61,787 nt of DNA from Suillus spraguei (lineage: Eukaryota > Basidiomycota > Agaricomycetes > Boletales > Suillaceae). Location of the stretch: positions 1 through 61,787 of the forward strand of contig JABCPU010000392.1 in NCBI GenBank assembly GCA_016800925.1, in the 5' to 3' direction. Positions within the stretch are counted from its first letter, which is position 1. Each line of letters begins with the position of its first letter. The position numbers and the translations under genes are program-made. Below, in pieces: positions 34,746 to 47,377 of this stretch. The notes beneath the pieces are model-generated. The model was not told where the DNA came from. It saw nothing but the letters and a program-made list of their open reading frames with translations, and did no database searches.

Positions 34746-37700
34746 GAACAACTTGCGTCACATGAAAATTGATTGTATATCAGATGATAACTCGTAGCAT
34801 GATTTCTTGAACCACTCATTATATCTATACTGCGTTGACAATCACTTATTTTATTTCGTTAGACGTGGAGTAGAACTAGACTACAAACTCGTCTGACAGG
34901 GCAATTAATGTATTGAAATCGGGTATAGGGTTCAAAGGCAACATGATGCGTTGGTAGCTAGTATAGTGGGAGTTGCTCTATAATTGCTCTATACTCGGGG
35001 TCCGTACTCCTCTGTGCTAGTCTTGATCTGCCCTGCTGAGAATGGCTGTCGTGATTTAGCATTTGAGGAAGAGCAGAAGGAACGGTCTTCATCACGTATC
35101 CAGTCGTCGCCTTTGATGGTAGCACCCGCTGCAGCGTGCAACTCTAAATGGATGCGTCATGATGAGACATGCCAGTGAAACACAGAAAAATATCACAAAC
35201 CTCTCCGTCTTCTACGAGAGGGATAGCCAGTGACACATCATTTGTTCGAACAGGTCATGGAATTGATAGGCGGCATAGAAAGTCGCGGAAGTAGTGGTAA
35301 AGAGTTGGATGGCAAGTGGTCTGGTTAAATGTCGCGTGAGCTAGTTAGTGCAAGTCGATTGAATAAAAGACAGCCAGGAGTTTAGACATCAAATCAAGCG
35401 AGGAACTGGCAGGACTCGAAAACTCGCAGCCTGATCATGGTGGTGTTGTGAATATGGATACGAATGTGTCCGAGTAATAAACGTTAAGTGAAATTCAAGT
35501 CGAACTCGTTTGAGAGACATTATGCTCTTCTTGCAAGATAAAGTGATGATATCAGTTACACACAGATACAATCACCATATCTTGCAAGTGCGGCTCAGAA
35601 CTAGATGTGTCATGTCCGTATTGCCTTGATAATGCTGGTAAAGACGAAGAATAACATCATTAACGTTGACGTGTATTATGGGCTCATCTTACCTGGTTTT
35701 CTTTTGATTCCTGTACATTGTGCTCGCATGCCATCCCTTCCTGGCTGGTTGATGAATTCTTGTAAAAATTAAAGCGCCTAGAAACCTTGTTGACAGTTGA
35801 GGTTAGCAACTGAAACTCTAAGCTCCGCGACAACCTAAATCCTATTTGATTGTGCACCAATGATCTCCGATCGCGAACTAAACCAGTATACGCCTTACAT
35901 AAATACACTACAGATACAAGTAGATCTTAAATAGTAGAAAGGTATCCGCGATGCACTTACCACCGTTCCGTCCGAAAAGTCAATTTAAAAGTACAAATAC
36001 AACCGGCTGCTACCGTGCTTTCCAGCGTTGGTCTTAGGTCTGCCCTACATTGGTCAGGTATCGTCATGGTAATCCTGGGTTATTACTACTCGAATGAGGA
36101 TAAACATAATCCTCATCAAGCGTACATCAGTCGGTTTTGGGTGGAGCACCCGCTGCAGTGTTGCGCTGTAAATTGATGTATGAGCACCAAAGTGAGATAA
36201 TGGACCACACGTACTTCACCATGCGCGAGAAGAGCGTCGACGATAGCTGGCGATGGGTGATCTGTCTGAAGGGGCCACCAAGTTGATAGATGTTGTAAGG
36301 GGAATTTGAATGTCGTAGAAGCAGGGGCAGGGGTCGGTGGCTAAAGAAAGGTCAGCTAAACTTCATGTGATGGTGGTAGTCCCCACTCACAATCTCGTGG
36401 GGATTCGCATCATGATATGAACCAGGCAAAGGTGTCTCAAACGAAGAGAGGGTCGCACTCGAGACGATAGGAGAAACTCGGTCTTCGGATTGAGAGACTG
36501 AAACTATGACAATGTATACCTAGAGACAGTAGGAGAAACCATACGGTCGGTAGTTAGAACAAAAATATCATATACCACTAGATGCTGATACTCACCCCAA
36601 TCTTCTGATTGAGAGATAGTAGAGAGTTCGGTTTAGGGATCCAGAATAAAAGAAAGTCATTGGAACGGAGAACGAAAAGGGCATGTGTAGAACATGTGTA
36701 GTAAAGTGTCACTAGGTCTTACCACATTTGAAGGGACCAGCCACGACTTCATCAAGAAACCTACAGCTGAGCAAAAGTGCCTGTAGCACGGTGCTTCTTT
36801 CCAAACAGCTGTAGCCCGTACTATAGTCTCCTGTAGCATCGCTTAAGAATAAAAGCTCCGCTAGTGTTCCCAAAATTCTGAGCATGCCATACTATCTTTG
36901 ACCCAGAGTTGCAAAATGAATGTTTCGACCAGTTTTTTATAAGACAACAACTACATGGCATTAAAATAAGAAAACAACAGGAGCAAGTGGAAATTAGTAC
37001 AGACTCTAATGCTATGTCAAAAAAGTAAGGAAATATGTCAAGGCCATGTTGCCAGAGAGAGGCCTGTGTTTGAACACAGAGTTGCAAAAAAATTCTCACC
37101 CGCACAGAAGCATGGCATTGTGTCACACTATCTCACACTGCCACTTTAAGTCTCCGACAATTCACGAACAAAACTGGCACTTCAGTCACCCCCGAAATGA
37201 TACCTCTTAGGTTGATAGTCCTCTATACAAGTATTGGCCTGAGGTATGATTCCAGTTGTATTTCCCGCTGGGGCAACTATAGGGGAAGTGTTGTGGGACG
37301 AAATCAATTATTTTCCCAGCCCATCTGGGACATATTTTTATGATATTTTGTATGGAATTTTCCCATTATGTGGGTGGTGTCAGGGGTCCTTCAGGCTAAT
37401 TTTGGTGCAATTTAGGGGGGTATGATAGGGACTGGTGGGGGTCATATTACAGACCATTAGGGGGTATAACAGGGCCCATCAGGGACAATGCAGGAGAAGC
37501 ATGGGGACTACTATCAGTATTATATGAATCACTACCTAAGATGTCAGCAGTGCTATTAGGTTACTGTATTGCCCTTTTGCCCCAGATATAAACACATAGG
37601 AATGCCTGAGATGAATATATTCTTTGGCTGAGAATTCCCATGTGATGAATAATCATGATCAGGTTTCATATAGTACTTAGATGCTACAGCAGGGTATTCC

Positions 37701-37824
37701 AGGAGAGTAGATATTCTATAGTTTTGGAATTCCTTGGGTACCAATAATGATGTTGGAGATTCCCAGAGTACATATATTCTTGAGTTGGGACCTCTCAGAG
37801 GTCATATAATCATATTGGGAATTC
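34746..37824. other. Gene-poor spacer left of the gypsy element
   Basis: No gene is recognised in 3 kb. 'agcacccgctgcag' occurs near 35125 and again near 36145 with weak similarity around it, a possible old local duplication. From about 37370 to 37500 the plus strand is rich in G runs (gggggtatgatagg, gtgggggtc, agggggtataacaggg). Confidence 0.4.
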
Positions 37825-38593
37825 TGTTAAGACTGTACTCAAGGGTAGAGAGATCTGAAGGGCTTTGGCCTCAGTTCGTACACTGTGCCCCTTTCTCGAG
37901 TAATGCCCTTTATTTCAGGGAGGAGTTATTCGTCCGAAGACCCGGAAGGGGTTGCGTGACGGATCCGGGTGTCCGAAGGTGTCGGATGTAATACGTCCGA
38001 AGGTAATTCGGAACGTAAGGAGAGGAAAGAGATTAAGGCTAGTTTCGGAACGAGTTCCCAACTAGAAACTAACGGAGATGGACTATCCGAAGATAGAGTC
38101 GGAGGTATGGACTATAGGAGTCAATCCTAAGTCTCGGAAGGTGACTTAAAGCGGAGAGTGACTTAAGTCCGGAGGAGGCAGAATGAGCAGAATCTAAGAT
38201 GATATTCGAACTAAGGTTCTACGAAGATCTACAAGTGGTTTATATACAGTAAGTATCTAAGACGGATAATCAGCAAGTCCGGGACCGAGGGCTATGTACG
38301 AAGTGTAACGGAAGTCTATTAGTTATTGCACAGTGGATCAGTAAGCATGAATCGGAAATGAACACAGGAAACGGATCAGTAACACAGGACGGAAATATAA
38401 ACAGCCGGAGTACCGGTAGTAGGAGAAATGACGAAAGGAGATAGGCGCAGATGTTCACCAGGGAGTTAAGGTGCGAGAAGTGAGTACATTCGGATGGGTG
38501 GTCCGGACAGGATCTGTGGAACGGACGGATATGGAAACGATCGGATCTGGACGGATATGATCGGATCTGAGATTAGAAGTATGGTATATGACA
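37825..38593 (-). repeat. 3' LTR of the gypsy element
   Basis: Minus-strand ends are TGTCATATAC and GTCTTAACA (TG...CA). It is 769 bases long. It pairs with 44987-45753. Confidence 0.92.
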
Positions 38594-38607
38594 GTATCCC
38601 CCCCTTA
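38594..38607 (-). other. Polypurine tract of the gypsy element
   Basis: The minus strand reads TAAGGGGGGGATAC immediately before the 3' LTR, the expected plus-strand priming site. Confidence 0.65.
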
Positions 38608-38788
38608 GGGCCGAACCCCTGAGGCACAAGAAGCGTCGATCCGGATCGGACAAGATTAATGCGAGACGATGGGGAAGTTTGATGGTTGTAGTGCTGAGTC
38701 TGTAATCCAACAGATATACGGACGTCAGACGTCCGAAGTGATTCCTACCCCCACTTCATATCCTTGTTAACAAAACTTGTCTCCTAAC

Positions 38789-39803
38789 ATGTCTGGAAAG
38801 AAATCTGATGCCCCTAAGTCTGCTGCCGACCTTGTGGCGGATCTGGAGCAGCAACTGGCGGCTGCTAAGGCTGCAGCTGAAGCCGAGGCGGAACGGAAAC
38901 GGAAAGAGGCGGAGGAGCGGAAAAGGCAGGAGGAGTTGAAGCAGATTGAGTTGGCTGAGATCCGGAGGGAAATGGAGGAAAAGAGGCGGAGGGCACTGAT
39001 TGAGGCTCGGGTGAGTGCTGTGGACTCTCCCAGATCCGGATATTGATGGGTTGGCAAAGGCCAAGGCTGCTCCTGCGTCCGGAGCAAAGGATGGGTACTG
39101 CTCTCGTTGCGTCACTAAGGGCCGGATGTGCCAGTGGGGTGATGCTGAGAAGAATGCCATGGTGAGTCGTCCGAAAAACTTCGGATCCGCTGATTTCAAC
39201 GTTTCGTAGATTAAGTCCTGTGACGTCTGCCGGAAAGACAAGGCCACTTGTCCTGGAAGGCCCGGATTCGTTAAGGGGCCTAAGGGCCGGAAGAGGCAGC
39301 GTCCTGCTGGTACTCCGTCTCCGAAGGGCAAAGGCAAGCGCCGTCAGAGGAGTCCTACTCCGGATGTGGCGGACGCGGATGTCTTCTCTAATCCAGTCAC
39401 TATTGAAGGTACGGATGAGGATTTTGTGGAGTACGATGACCAGGCTTGGGTGGCCGCTGCTAATGGCATCATTGCTGAGTTGGCGCGGACCAACGGACTT
39501 CTCCAAGATGGTATTGCGGCGGCGGAAGGGAGTCGGATTGCCATGGAGCGGATGAGCTCCACCATGGAGGCCTTCCTCCAGCAACAGAGGGAATTCCAGG
39601 CCCTGCTCATCGAGGAAATCCGGACCGGATTTAGGCTTTCCGTTTCTGCCGGATCCGACAAGGATGGCGCTGGTGAGGAGATTGGGGAAGAGGTGGCGGA
39701 TGAGAATGGAGGGGAGATGGCGGATGGAACTGGGGAAGAGATGGCGGATGGGACTGGGGAGGAGACTGGGGGTGCCGGAGGTGAAATGGAAACTGGTGCT
39801 TAG
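38789..39803 (+). CDS. Antisense Cys-cluster protein carried by the gypsy element
   Basis: It runs opposite to gag-pol. The ATG at 38789 opens MSGKKSDAPKS, then a highly charged coiled coil (AEAERKRKEAEERKRQEELK, 38870-38990). Next comes YCSRCVTKGRMC (39095-39140). A 48-base intron (GTGAGT...CGTAG, 39162-39209) leads to SCDVCRKDKATC. Together the cysteines form C-x2-C-x6-C...C-x2-C-x6-C, like a Zn2Cys6 cluster. A basic patch, a coiled region (IAMERMSSTMEAFLQQQRE) and an acidic Gly/Glu repeat tail ending at 39803 follow. One frame step near 39030 is needed to join the first two parts (a 1-base indel or an unseen splice). Function unknown. It may be a captured host gene or an element-encoded regulator. 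Confidence 0.65.
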
Positions 39804-39849
39804 TCCAGATCCGGATTTCCGCTACTGCCCTCAATGTACTTATATTTCG

Positions 39850-42800
39850 TTATGTACTTTTTCGAGCAATGGGACCAGGCTTGTCCGGATATGCAGAATG
39901 GAAATCCGCTACGAGATCCGATGCATTTCCGAGTTCTGTGGCCAGTAACCAGGAAGTTTCTTCGTCCGTTCCTTCGTATCCGGACCAACGGACGAGGTAT
40001 AGAAGTTGGCAGTGGTGCCTACGACGGTCCAGTTTAGAGTCCAGGATTTCGGATATCTCGTACTCTGGTTCTCCGTCGACTTCGACTGGTGGCGGAGGAG
40101 GTTGGATGCGATTGGGAATGGTGTTCGGAACTGCTGGCTCTAACTGTGAGACATGGAAAACAGGATGTACGGAACGCATAGAATCCGGAAGTCGGATGGC
40201 GAAAGAATGAGTACCCGGGCGGGATATAATTTTGAATGGTCCCAAATTCTTTTCCGAAAGTTTCTTCGACGGACGGGTGGAGCGGAAGTACTTGGCTTTG
40301 ACGAAGACTTGTTCTCCAATCCGGAAGTCTGGAGCAGGCTGTCTTTTAGCGTCCGCGGGTCCTTGATAGCGTTTCTGAGCTTCGGACATCTCATCTCGGA
40401 GGAACTGGTGAAGTTTGTTAAGGTCTAGGGCATATTCCTGGGCACGGATGGAGGATAGGTCGCGTTCCGGATGGATGGAAATGTTCGGATGATAACCTTT
40501 ATTGGCGAAGAAAGGTGAAACTCCGGTAGTGGCACTCGGAGCGTTATTGTATGCAAACTCTGCGAGGGGCAGCAGCTCGGACCAGTTGTCCTGCTGATAG
40601 TTGCAGTAGATCCGGAGGTACTGTTCCAGTGTTTGGTTGGCACGTTCGGTTTGTCCGTCTCCTTCGGGATGATATCCGGATGTGAAGTGTAGGACCATGT
40701 CCAATGCCTTTCCTAGGGAACGGAAGAAGTGGGATACGAACTCTGTTCCTCGATCCGAGGTTACATGGGACGGGACTCCATGCTTAGAGAAGACATGGAG
40801 GAGAAATAGGCGGGCGAGATCAGGGGAAGTAATGGTATCGTGGGTCGGGACGAATATGGCTTGCTTGGATAAACGATCTATGATGACGAGGATGGCTGTA
40901 AAGCCGGATGAGTCCGGAAGTTGTTCAATGAAATCCATAGAGATGGAATTCCATGGTTTTTCTGGGACAGGAAGTTGCTTGAGTAGACCGTAGGGCTTAT
41001 GTCTCGGAACTTTGGCTCGGGCGCAGGATGTGCAGGATCTGACATACTCTTTGACAAAGGCTCGTACTCCGGGCCAGGTGTAGTTGCGTCGGATGAGCTC
41101 GAGAGTACGATTCTGTCCGAAATGTCCGGATAGGGGGTGGTCATGGCAATTCCGGAGGATGCGAAGTCGTAGATCATTGGTATCCGGAACGTAGATGCGG
41201 TTGTCACAACAAAGGAATCCACCATCGTCTATTGTCCATCTCGGATCCGAAGGAACCGGAAGATGTGTTTGTGCAACGGGTCATTAGGAAGTGCTATCAG
41301 AATGTCTTTCCGGAGGTGTTCGGTGTCCATAAGAACAGCTGCTCTAAGGACCGGAGTTGCTAAAATGGAAGCTCGTAGGGACGAAGCTAATTGTTCCGAA
41401 GCAAATATTGGACGGAGGTTGTGAGGGTTAATCTGAGCGTAGTCCTTATCCCCCTCTTTAGGGTAGACGTCCCATCGTCTAGTGAGGGAATCTGGCTTGA
41501 CTCCGAGTCTTCCAGGACGGTAACGGATAACGAGGTTGAACTGATGGAGGAAACTCAGACCAGCGGGCCTGACGACGGGATAGCAGTTTGGTGGTAGAGA
41601 AATACTCAAGTTCTTGTGGTCCGTGACAACATCTATAGGCTCGGACGAGCCTTCTAGGTAATGGCGCCAGGTTCGGAACGCAGCATAGATGGCTAGTAGT
41701 TCCTTATCATGGACATCATAGTTGAGTTCTGCACCGGACAGTGTCCGGGAGTAAAATGCCACGGACGAAGTTCCGAGTCTGGGCACACAATGGATAGTAT
41801 TGCAGCGATAGCGTAATCCGAGGCATCAGTTTCCACAACTATAGGAACATTCGGAATCCAATGCGTAAGCACCGGAGCGGACGTGAAGGCTTTCTTGAGT
41901 GCGTTAAATGATTTCCGGCATTCCTCGGAAAAGTCCCAAGTGACGCCCTTGCGAGTGAGTCGAGTAAGGGGAACCACGATATCCGAGTAGTTGAAGATGA
42001 AGCGACGATAGAAATTAGCGAATCCGAGGAAAGATTGGATGTCCTTGACTTTCCGAGGCTCTGGCCAGTCTATGATGGACTGGATTTTCTCGGACGACAT
42101 CGTCAAGCCATCCGGAGATAGGAGGTAACCAAGATACTCGACGGAGGAGGAGTGGAATTCGCATTTCTCGGGTTTGGCATATAGTCGGTGTTTACGGAGA
42201 CGTCGTAAAACTTCTCGGACTGTTCCTTATGACTTGCAAGGTCTTGGGAATAGATAAGGATGTCATCCAGATATACAACAACACATACGTCCAGCATATC
42301 GGCAAACACGCTATTGACAAAGCGCTGGAAAGCTGCCGGAGCATTCGTGAGGCCTTCCGGCATCACCAACCATTCATAGGAGCCATAGCGCGTACGGAAG
42401 GAAGTCTTCCACTCGTCTCCTTCTGTTATCCGGACGAGGTGATATGCAGATCGGAGATCAATTTTGGTATATACCTTAGCGCGGCTCGGGGAGTCAAGAA
42501 GGTCGGCAATGAGGGGTAACGGATATCGGTCTTTCTTGGTGATGTGGTTAAGGCCGCGGAAATCCACACAAAGGCGGAGGGATCCATCCTTCTTTTTGAC
42601 AAATAGGACGGGGCTCCGTGGGGAGAAGATGAGGAGCGGAGAAGTCCGGACGAGATGTTTTCGTCAAGGAACTTCCGAAGGGCCTCAAGCTCTACCGGAG
42701 AAAGAGAGTATATGGTTCCGAGAGGCGGACTAGCCCCTTCTTCCAACTCAATCTTGAGGTCGTAGGGTCGATGTGGGGGAAGTTGTCCGGCTTTGCCTTT

Positions 42801-43586
42801 GTCGAAGACATCCGCAAATTCGTGGTAGTCGGAAGGGATTCTGGAGAGGTCTGGAGGATCGGATGATACGGATGCGGATCGAAGGTTTACTTCGGAGGGA
42901 CGGAGGTAGATGCTGAACTGAGTGGATCCTTCTAACTTGCAGGCACGGCAAAAGGCCACTGCGTTTATCAACGATATGTTAGGGACTGGGTACCAGCGGA
43001 GGGTTCGGATTTGGTCAGAGGCGAAGCTCCGCCACGATGGGGTGCTCTGATGCGACGGAGATTTTGGAGGGAGGAATCTTCCTTGGGTGGAATACCCGAA
43101 GTAACAGAGGCGTCGGATTGGATTTTCCTGCCATGGTCGGTGTGTCCGGAGGCAGCGATGATGCGGATGGGTCAATGGCACTCCTTGTTCAGTAGTTCGG
43201 AACTCGATGCTGCCCAATACCCAGTCAATCAACGGATTGTGTCGGGTGAGCCAGCTATATCCGAGAACGATATAACATGAGGAATCCAAAGGGGTGACGT
43301 AGAACGTGTCGGAAGTGATTACACCGGAGGAGAATCGGACGGATAAGTTTATGGCTTCGACAATATTGTTATTGCATGTACCATCAAATAAACGGAGTGG
43401 AAGCGGAGGAATCTGATAGGTAGGAATTTTATGTTCTCGGACGAAATCAGTGTCTATGAAGCAGTGGGAGGAACCACAGTCTATGAGGGCCGGAAAGTCA
43501 GATATATTGGAGAAAGATGGAAGAGAGACATATGGACACAGAGAGTTCGGATCAGGAAGAGTTACAGCGTTGAGTCGTAGTTCCAT
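39850..43586 (-). pseudogene. gypsy pol: protease, RT, RNase H, integrase, chromodomain
   Basis: Domains in order: protease with ALIDCGSSHCFID (about 43480-43500); reverse transcriptase with [19 protein letters not shown] and YLDDILIYS (42250-42567); the FLGFANFYRRFI connection; RNase H with ETDASDYAI and NYDVHDKELLAIY; integrase zinc-binding HDHPLSGHFGQNRTLELI with a CTSCARAK pair, and core SDRGTEFVS and GYHPEGDGQTERANQTL; and a chromodomain near the C-terminus (LVRWSGYEGTDEETSWL). At least four one-base losses break the frame: near 42617 (before the RT motif VKKKDG), near 42215, near 41760 and near 41255. The enzymatic motifs themselves are intact. As written it cannot make a full Pol. Confidence 0.85.
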
Positions 43587-43642
43587 TGCACGGGTTGGGC
43601 CAACGCGACCCTCATCCCGTACGGAGTCAGGAGGGTCGCGGA

Positions 43643-44936
43643 CTAATTTTTTGCCTCATCCGAGGCTTCCGGTTCCGTTTCCGGAGTGAGCACAGCGGCG
43701 CGGCCTTTGGCAGCGCGCGAAGTGGATTTGGTGCATTCCCGGGCAGTGTGACCAGGTCCGCCGCAGAACATACAGAGCTTTTTGTCAAAACGCCTCTGAC
43801 GCTCCTGGGTGGTTAGCTTTCCGTCTGTACCAACAACACTAGGAAGATCCGAAACTTTCGGGGTAGAGGATGCTGTGGAGTATGTGGGTTTATTGAATTT
43901 GGGCGTATCGGATCCGGATGAGTTGGAGTTCGTCCGGTCGGCTGTTGACTGCCTGGGAGGGTTGGAAGAGGTGGTTCTACTCTCTCGGGTGACTTCGCCC
44001 CTCCGTTCCCAGTAACGGGCATCGATGGTCTGGGCGAGAGTCTTGAACTCCGAAAGGGTAGTGGGCTTACCCATGCGACTAATCTCATCCTTGATTCGGG
44101 CCGGAAGTCCATTGTAGAATTGGCGTCGTAGGGCTCCGTCTCCCCATTCGCGTACTTGGGAGGCAAGTCGCTGGAATTCTACAACGTACTTGTTGATGCG
44201 TTGTCCGTCACGCATGTGGAGTTGTTCTAACTGCATCTCTGCGTCTCCGGAGGGATCGTGTGGTCCGAAATTGGTTTGGAGCTCGAGCATGAACTCGGAG
44301 TAGTCATCCATCCAATCCGGACGGTTGCTATATCCGTCCGAAAGGAGGTCCGGCTCAAACCACTCGAGAGCCATACCCTTAAGGTAGGATTGGGGCGAAA
44401 TTTACTTTAGCGCGTCCGGAACGGAAAGCGCTAGGTTTGCTCTGGAAGTTGAGCTCACATTGGACGAAGAATGCCCGGAGCTTGCGAGGTTCGGACCCAT
44501 CGAAGGTATCTGGCTCACGGATTTTGACTTTGCTATCATCCGAGGTGGGGGGTGCGACGGCTACTGCGAGCGAGGTGGTTAATGGCTACGGATAGTTGGG
44601 CTAGGACCCGGTCCTGAGGGTTTAGGTGGATTTTGATCTTCTTCGTCATCCAGGTCCTCGTTGTCCGGAATCATCACTTCATCATCTGGTAGATTACTGC
44701 GCAGCTCATCATCAAAGCGAATGGTCGGGCGGAATTGGGGTCTGGGTTATCCGGGGTTCCGAGTGGTGTTATCGGATCCGGTCTGACTTGACGGGCGGAG
44801 ATACTCTGACCTATGTCGCTCATGCTTGCGCGGCGTTGAGAGAAACTGGTAAATGTTTGGACGATGGGTGTGGACTCGTTGGATCGGACCAAGTCCGGCT
44901 CCTCGGAGTGTGTTTTGAGCTTTTACGGGGAGGCAT
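43643..44936 (-). pseudogene. gypsy gag with CCHC zinc knuckle
   Basis: It begins at MPPRKSSKHTPRSR (ATG at 44936). The matrix/capsid part includes REPDTFDGSEPRKLRAFF and WFEPDLL. The nucleocapsid end has CMFCGGPGHTARECTK, a C-x2-C-x4-H-x4-C knuckle, near 43730-43770. Several frame changes lie in the N-terminal half, and one extra C in a C run near 44395 separates NFAP from SYLKGMALEWF. The open C-terminal frame 44374-43643 is 243 codons. Confidence 0.8.
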
Positions 44937-44986
44937 GATATGGGATGGTTGCTAAGTTACTCGGAAAGGTTTGAGTTCGAATATAC

Positions 44987-45753
44987 TGTTAAGACTGTAC
45001 TCAAGGGTAGAGAGATCCGAAGGGCTTTGCCTCAGTTCGTACACTGTGCCCCTTTCTCGAGTAATGCCCTTATTTCAGGGAGGAGTTATTCGTCCGAAGA
45101 CCCGGAAGGGGTTGCGTGACGGATCCGGGTGTCCGAAGGTGTCGGATATAATACGTCCGAAGGTAATTCGGAACGTAAGGAGAGGACAGAGATTAAGGCT
45201 AGTTTCGGAACGAGTTCCTAACTAGAAACTAACGGAGATGGACTATCCGAAGATAGAGTCGGAGGTATAGACTATAGGAGTCAATCCTAAGTCTCGGAAG
45301 GTGACTTAAAGCGGAGAGTGGCTTAAGTCCGGAGGAGGCAGAATGAGTAGAATCTAAGATGATATTCGAACTAAGGTTCTACGGAGATCTACAAGTGGTT
45401 TATATACAGTAAGTATCTAAGACGGATAATCAGCAAGTCCGGGACCGAGGGCTATGTACGAAGTGTAACGGAAGTCTATTAGTTATTGCACAGCGGATCA
45501 GTAAGCATGAATCGGAAATGAACACAGGAAACGGATCAGTAACACAGGACGGAAATATAAACAGCCGGAGTACCGGTAGTAGGAGAAATGACGAAAGGAG
45601 ATAGACGCAGATGTTCACCAGGGAGTTAAGGTGCGAGAAGTGAGTACATTCGGATGGGTGGTCCGGACAGGATCTGTGGACCGGACGGATATGGAAACGA
45701 TCGGATCTGGACGGATATGATCGGATCTGAGATTAGAAGTATGGTATATGACA
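44987..45753 (-). repeat. 5' LTR of the gypsy element
   Basis: 767 bases, TG...CA on the minus strand. It would hold the promoter for gag-pol. 'ccacttgtagatc' and 'gtttatatacagtaag' at 45396-45412 give a TATA-like TATATA on either strand. Confidence 0.92.
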
Positions 45754-45871
45754 GGCTCCCAGAGAAGAACTTAAAGAACTCCGCTCGAATCCTGAATGCT
45801 TATAAGAAGCAACATTCCCTTTAAGCACCCTCAGTCAATCAACTCGCACTAGCACTTGATCAACTATCGAA

Positions 45872-47345
45872 ATGTCTTTCCCCACTGCCTACATCACCCC
45901 CGTCGCCATCGCCACCAATGACTCCGACTCTGAAGCAGAAAACTACGGAAATCTCACCACTGAAATTGATAACACCTCCTATATTGAAGCCGCCATTCTC
46001 TGCAAGGGACACACCCTTGAAATCGAAAGAAATTCTTACTGAACGAGGCGCTTTCCCCGCCTTACTCCTCGTCAATATCATCCGCACCGCAGCGCTCATC
46101 GAAGTCACCGCTAGAGATATTACAGAAGCCACGTACCGACACCGCTTTCTTACATCTTCAAAAACGCATTCGTGCTTACGCTATGTTGCTGTTTCCCAAT
46201 TCTTTCAAAGATGATGTTGAAGAAGCTATCCATATCATTGCCAAACGTCGAGCAGGCGTTGCTTGACCTCCCTCTCCACGGGAAGATACGCCACTTCCTA
46301 TCCCAGCACCCTCATCTTCGCGTGTTTATTCTAGTCTTGACGCCTTTACTGGCCTATACACTGCTGTCCAAGAGATCGGACAACTCACTAACAAAGTCGT
46401 CGAACCATCCAACAGTCAGTCGTTGAAACCAGAGCGGCAAGAAACCTAGTGGAGGAAAGCCATCACTGATTTACAGCAGACACAAGCAGACCTTTGCATT
46501 CCCTCGAACCCCATCTCCTATCGAACAGCCAACTTCCCCACCTCCCGTTACGACTTCTCTTGACTGTCCCGATTGGCTGTATGAACCTTGCACAAAGGAG
46601 CAGTGTGAGGCAGCTAAACTATTAGGTATCCCTGCCACTGAGCTAGTAACGCTCGGCCCTCAACTTCGCGACCTTCATATCCACCCACCTATGTCTATCC
46701 CATCGTCATTTGGTCCTATGGATCCCGTTTCACCAGTCCTAGTAAAAGATTTCGGCATCACTTCTCCTTCGTCTTCCACTGAACTTCTTGTGGCTGCTGA
46801 ATGAGCAGTCACTCCAGACCTCCCTACGTCAGCATACACGTTGTCCCCTGCTCAACAGGCGCAACTTAAGAGAGCTAACACCCTCGCCTTAAAACGTATG
46901 AAGAAGAATAAGGGAAAGAAGCGCGCCAGATCCACTAGCCCCACGCCTATCATTTCCCCGTCTCCTTTGCGCAAAACCTATTCCAACCCTGACGAGAACA
47001 TGAAATGCCGCATCTGTGGATTGCTAGGACATCGTCAGAAGAATTGCGCGGAATATCAGTGCAGGGTTTGCAGATATTGGTCACCCCACTCATCTATCCC
47101 TTTACTGTCCTCATCGAGTCGGGCCCCCTCCCTTCGAGTTAACCTGGAAGGATGAAGGATTCTATGACGCACTTCATACCTGGGAGAAACAGCTTGACGA
47201 TGAACGTATTCAGAGAGAAAAGAAGAGGGATTCTAAACGACGCGCTGGTCTTGAAGAAGCCAAGTATATGATGAGTAGGTCGTTCGCTGATGAAGACTAC
47301 GAGTTCAGCGATGACCCCATTTACTATGCTAATCAAGATGAGTAA
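45872..47345 (+). pseudogene. gag-like zinc-knuckle protein of a second LTR element
   Basis: The ATG at 45872 opens MSFPTAYITPVAIATND, with an acidic N-terminal segment (SDSEAENYGNLTTEI). After frame breaks (about 46038, 46265, 46440, 46803) a basic region KRMKKNKGKKRARS leads to CRICGLLGHRQKNC (C-x2-C-x4-H-x4-C, near 47010-47050). An acidic end, DPIYYANQDE, stops at 47345. It has the layout of a non-autonomous retroelement gag; no pol is present. The stops and shifts mean it is dead as written. Confidence 0.55.
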
Positions 47346-47377
47346 AGCCGGTGACTTTACGTGTAAAAAGGGGGTAA

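Larger units (their letters stand above)
37825..45753 (-). mobile_element. Ty3/gypsy LTR retrotransposon, chromovirus type
   Basis: A 7.9-kb element transcribed on the minus strand. LTRs lie at both ends. The order is gag, protease, reverse transcriptase, RNase H, integrase with a C-terminal chromodomain, then a polypurine tract. The LTRs differ by about eleven substitutions and two 1-base indels in 768 bases by eye, so insertion was recent. No target-site duplication is visible: 'aattc' precedes the left end and 'ggctc' follows the right. Coding regions carry several one-base lesions. An unusual antisense gene lies between pol and the 3' LTR. Confidence 0.92.

Noticed and set aside
38865..39584. 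Long minus-strand open frames opposite the antisense Cys-cluster gene
   Set aside because: Low-complexity Ser/Pro/Arg translations caused by the coiled-coil codons of the other strand. They do not continue into pol and have no family motif.
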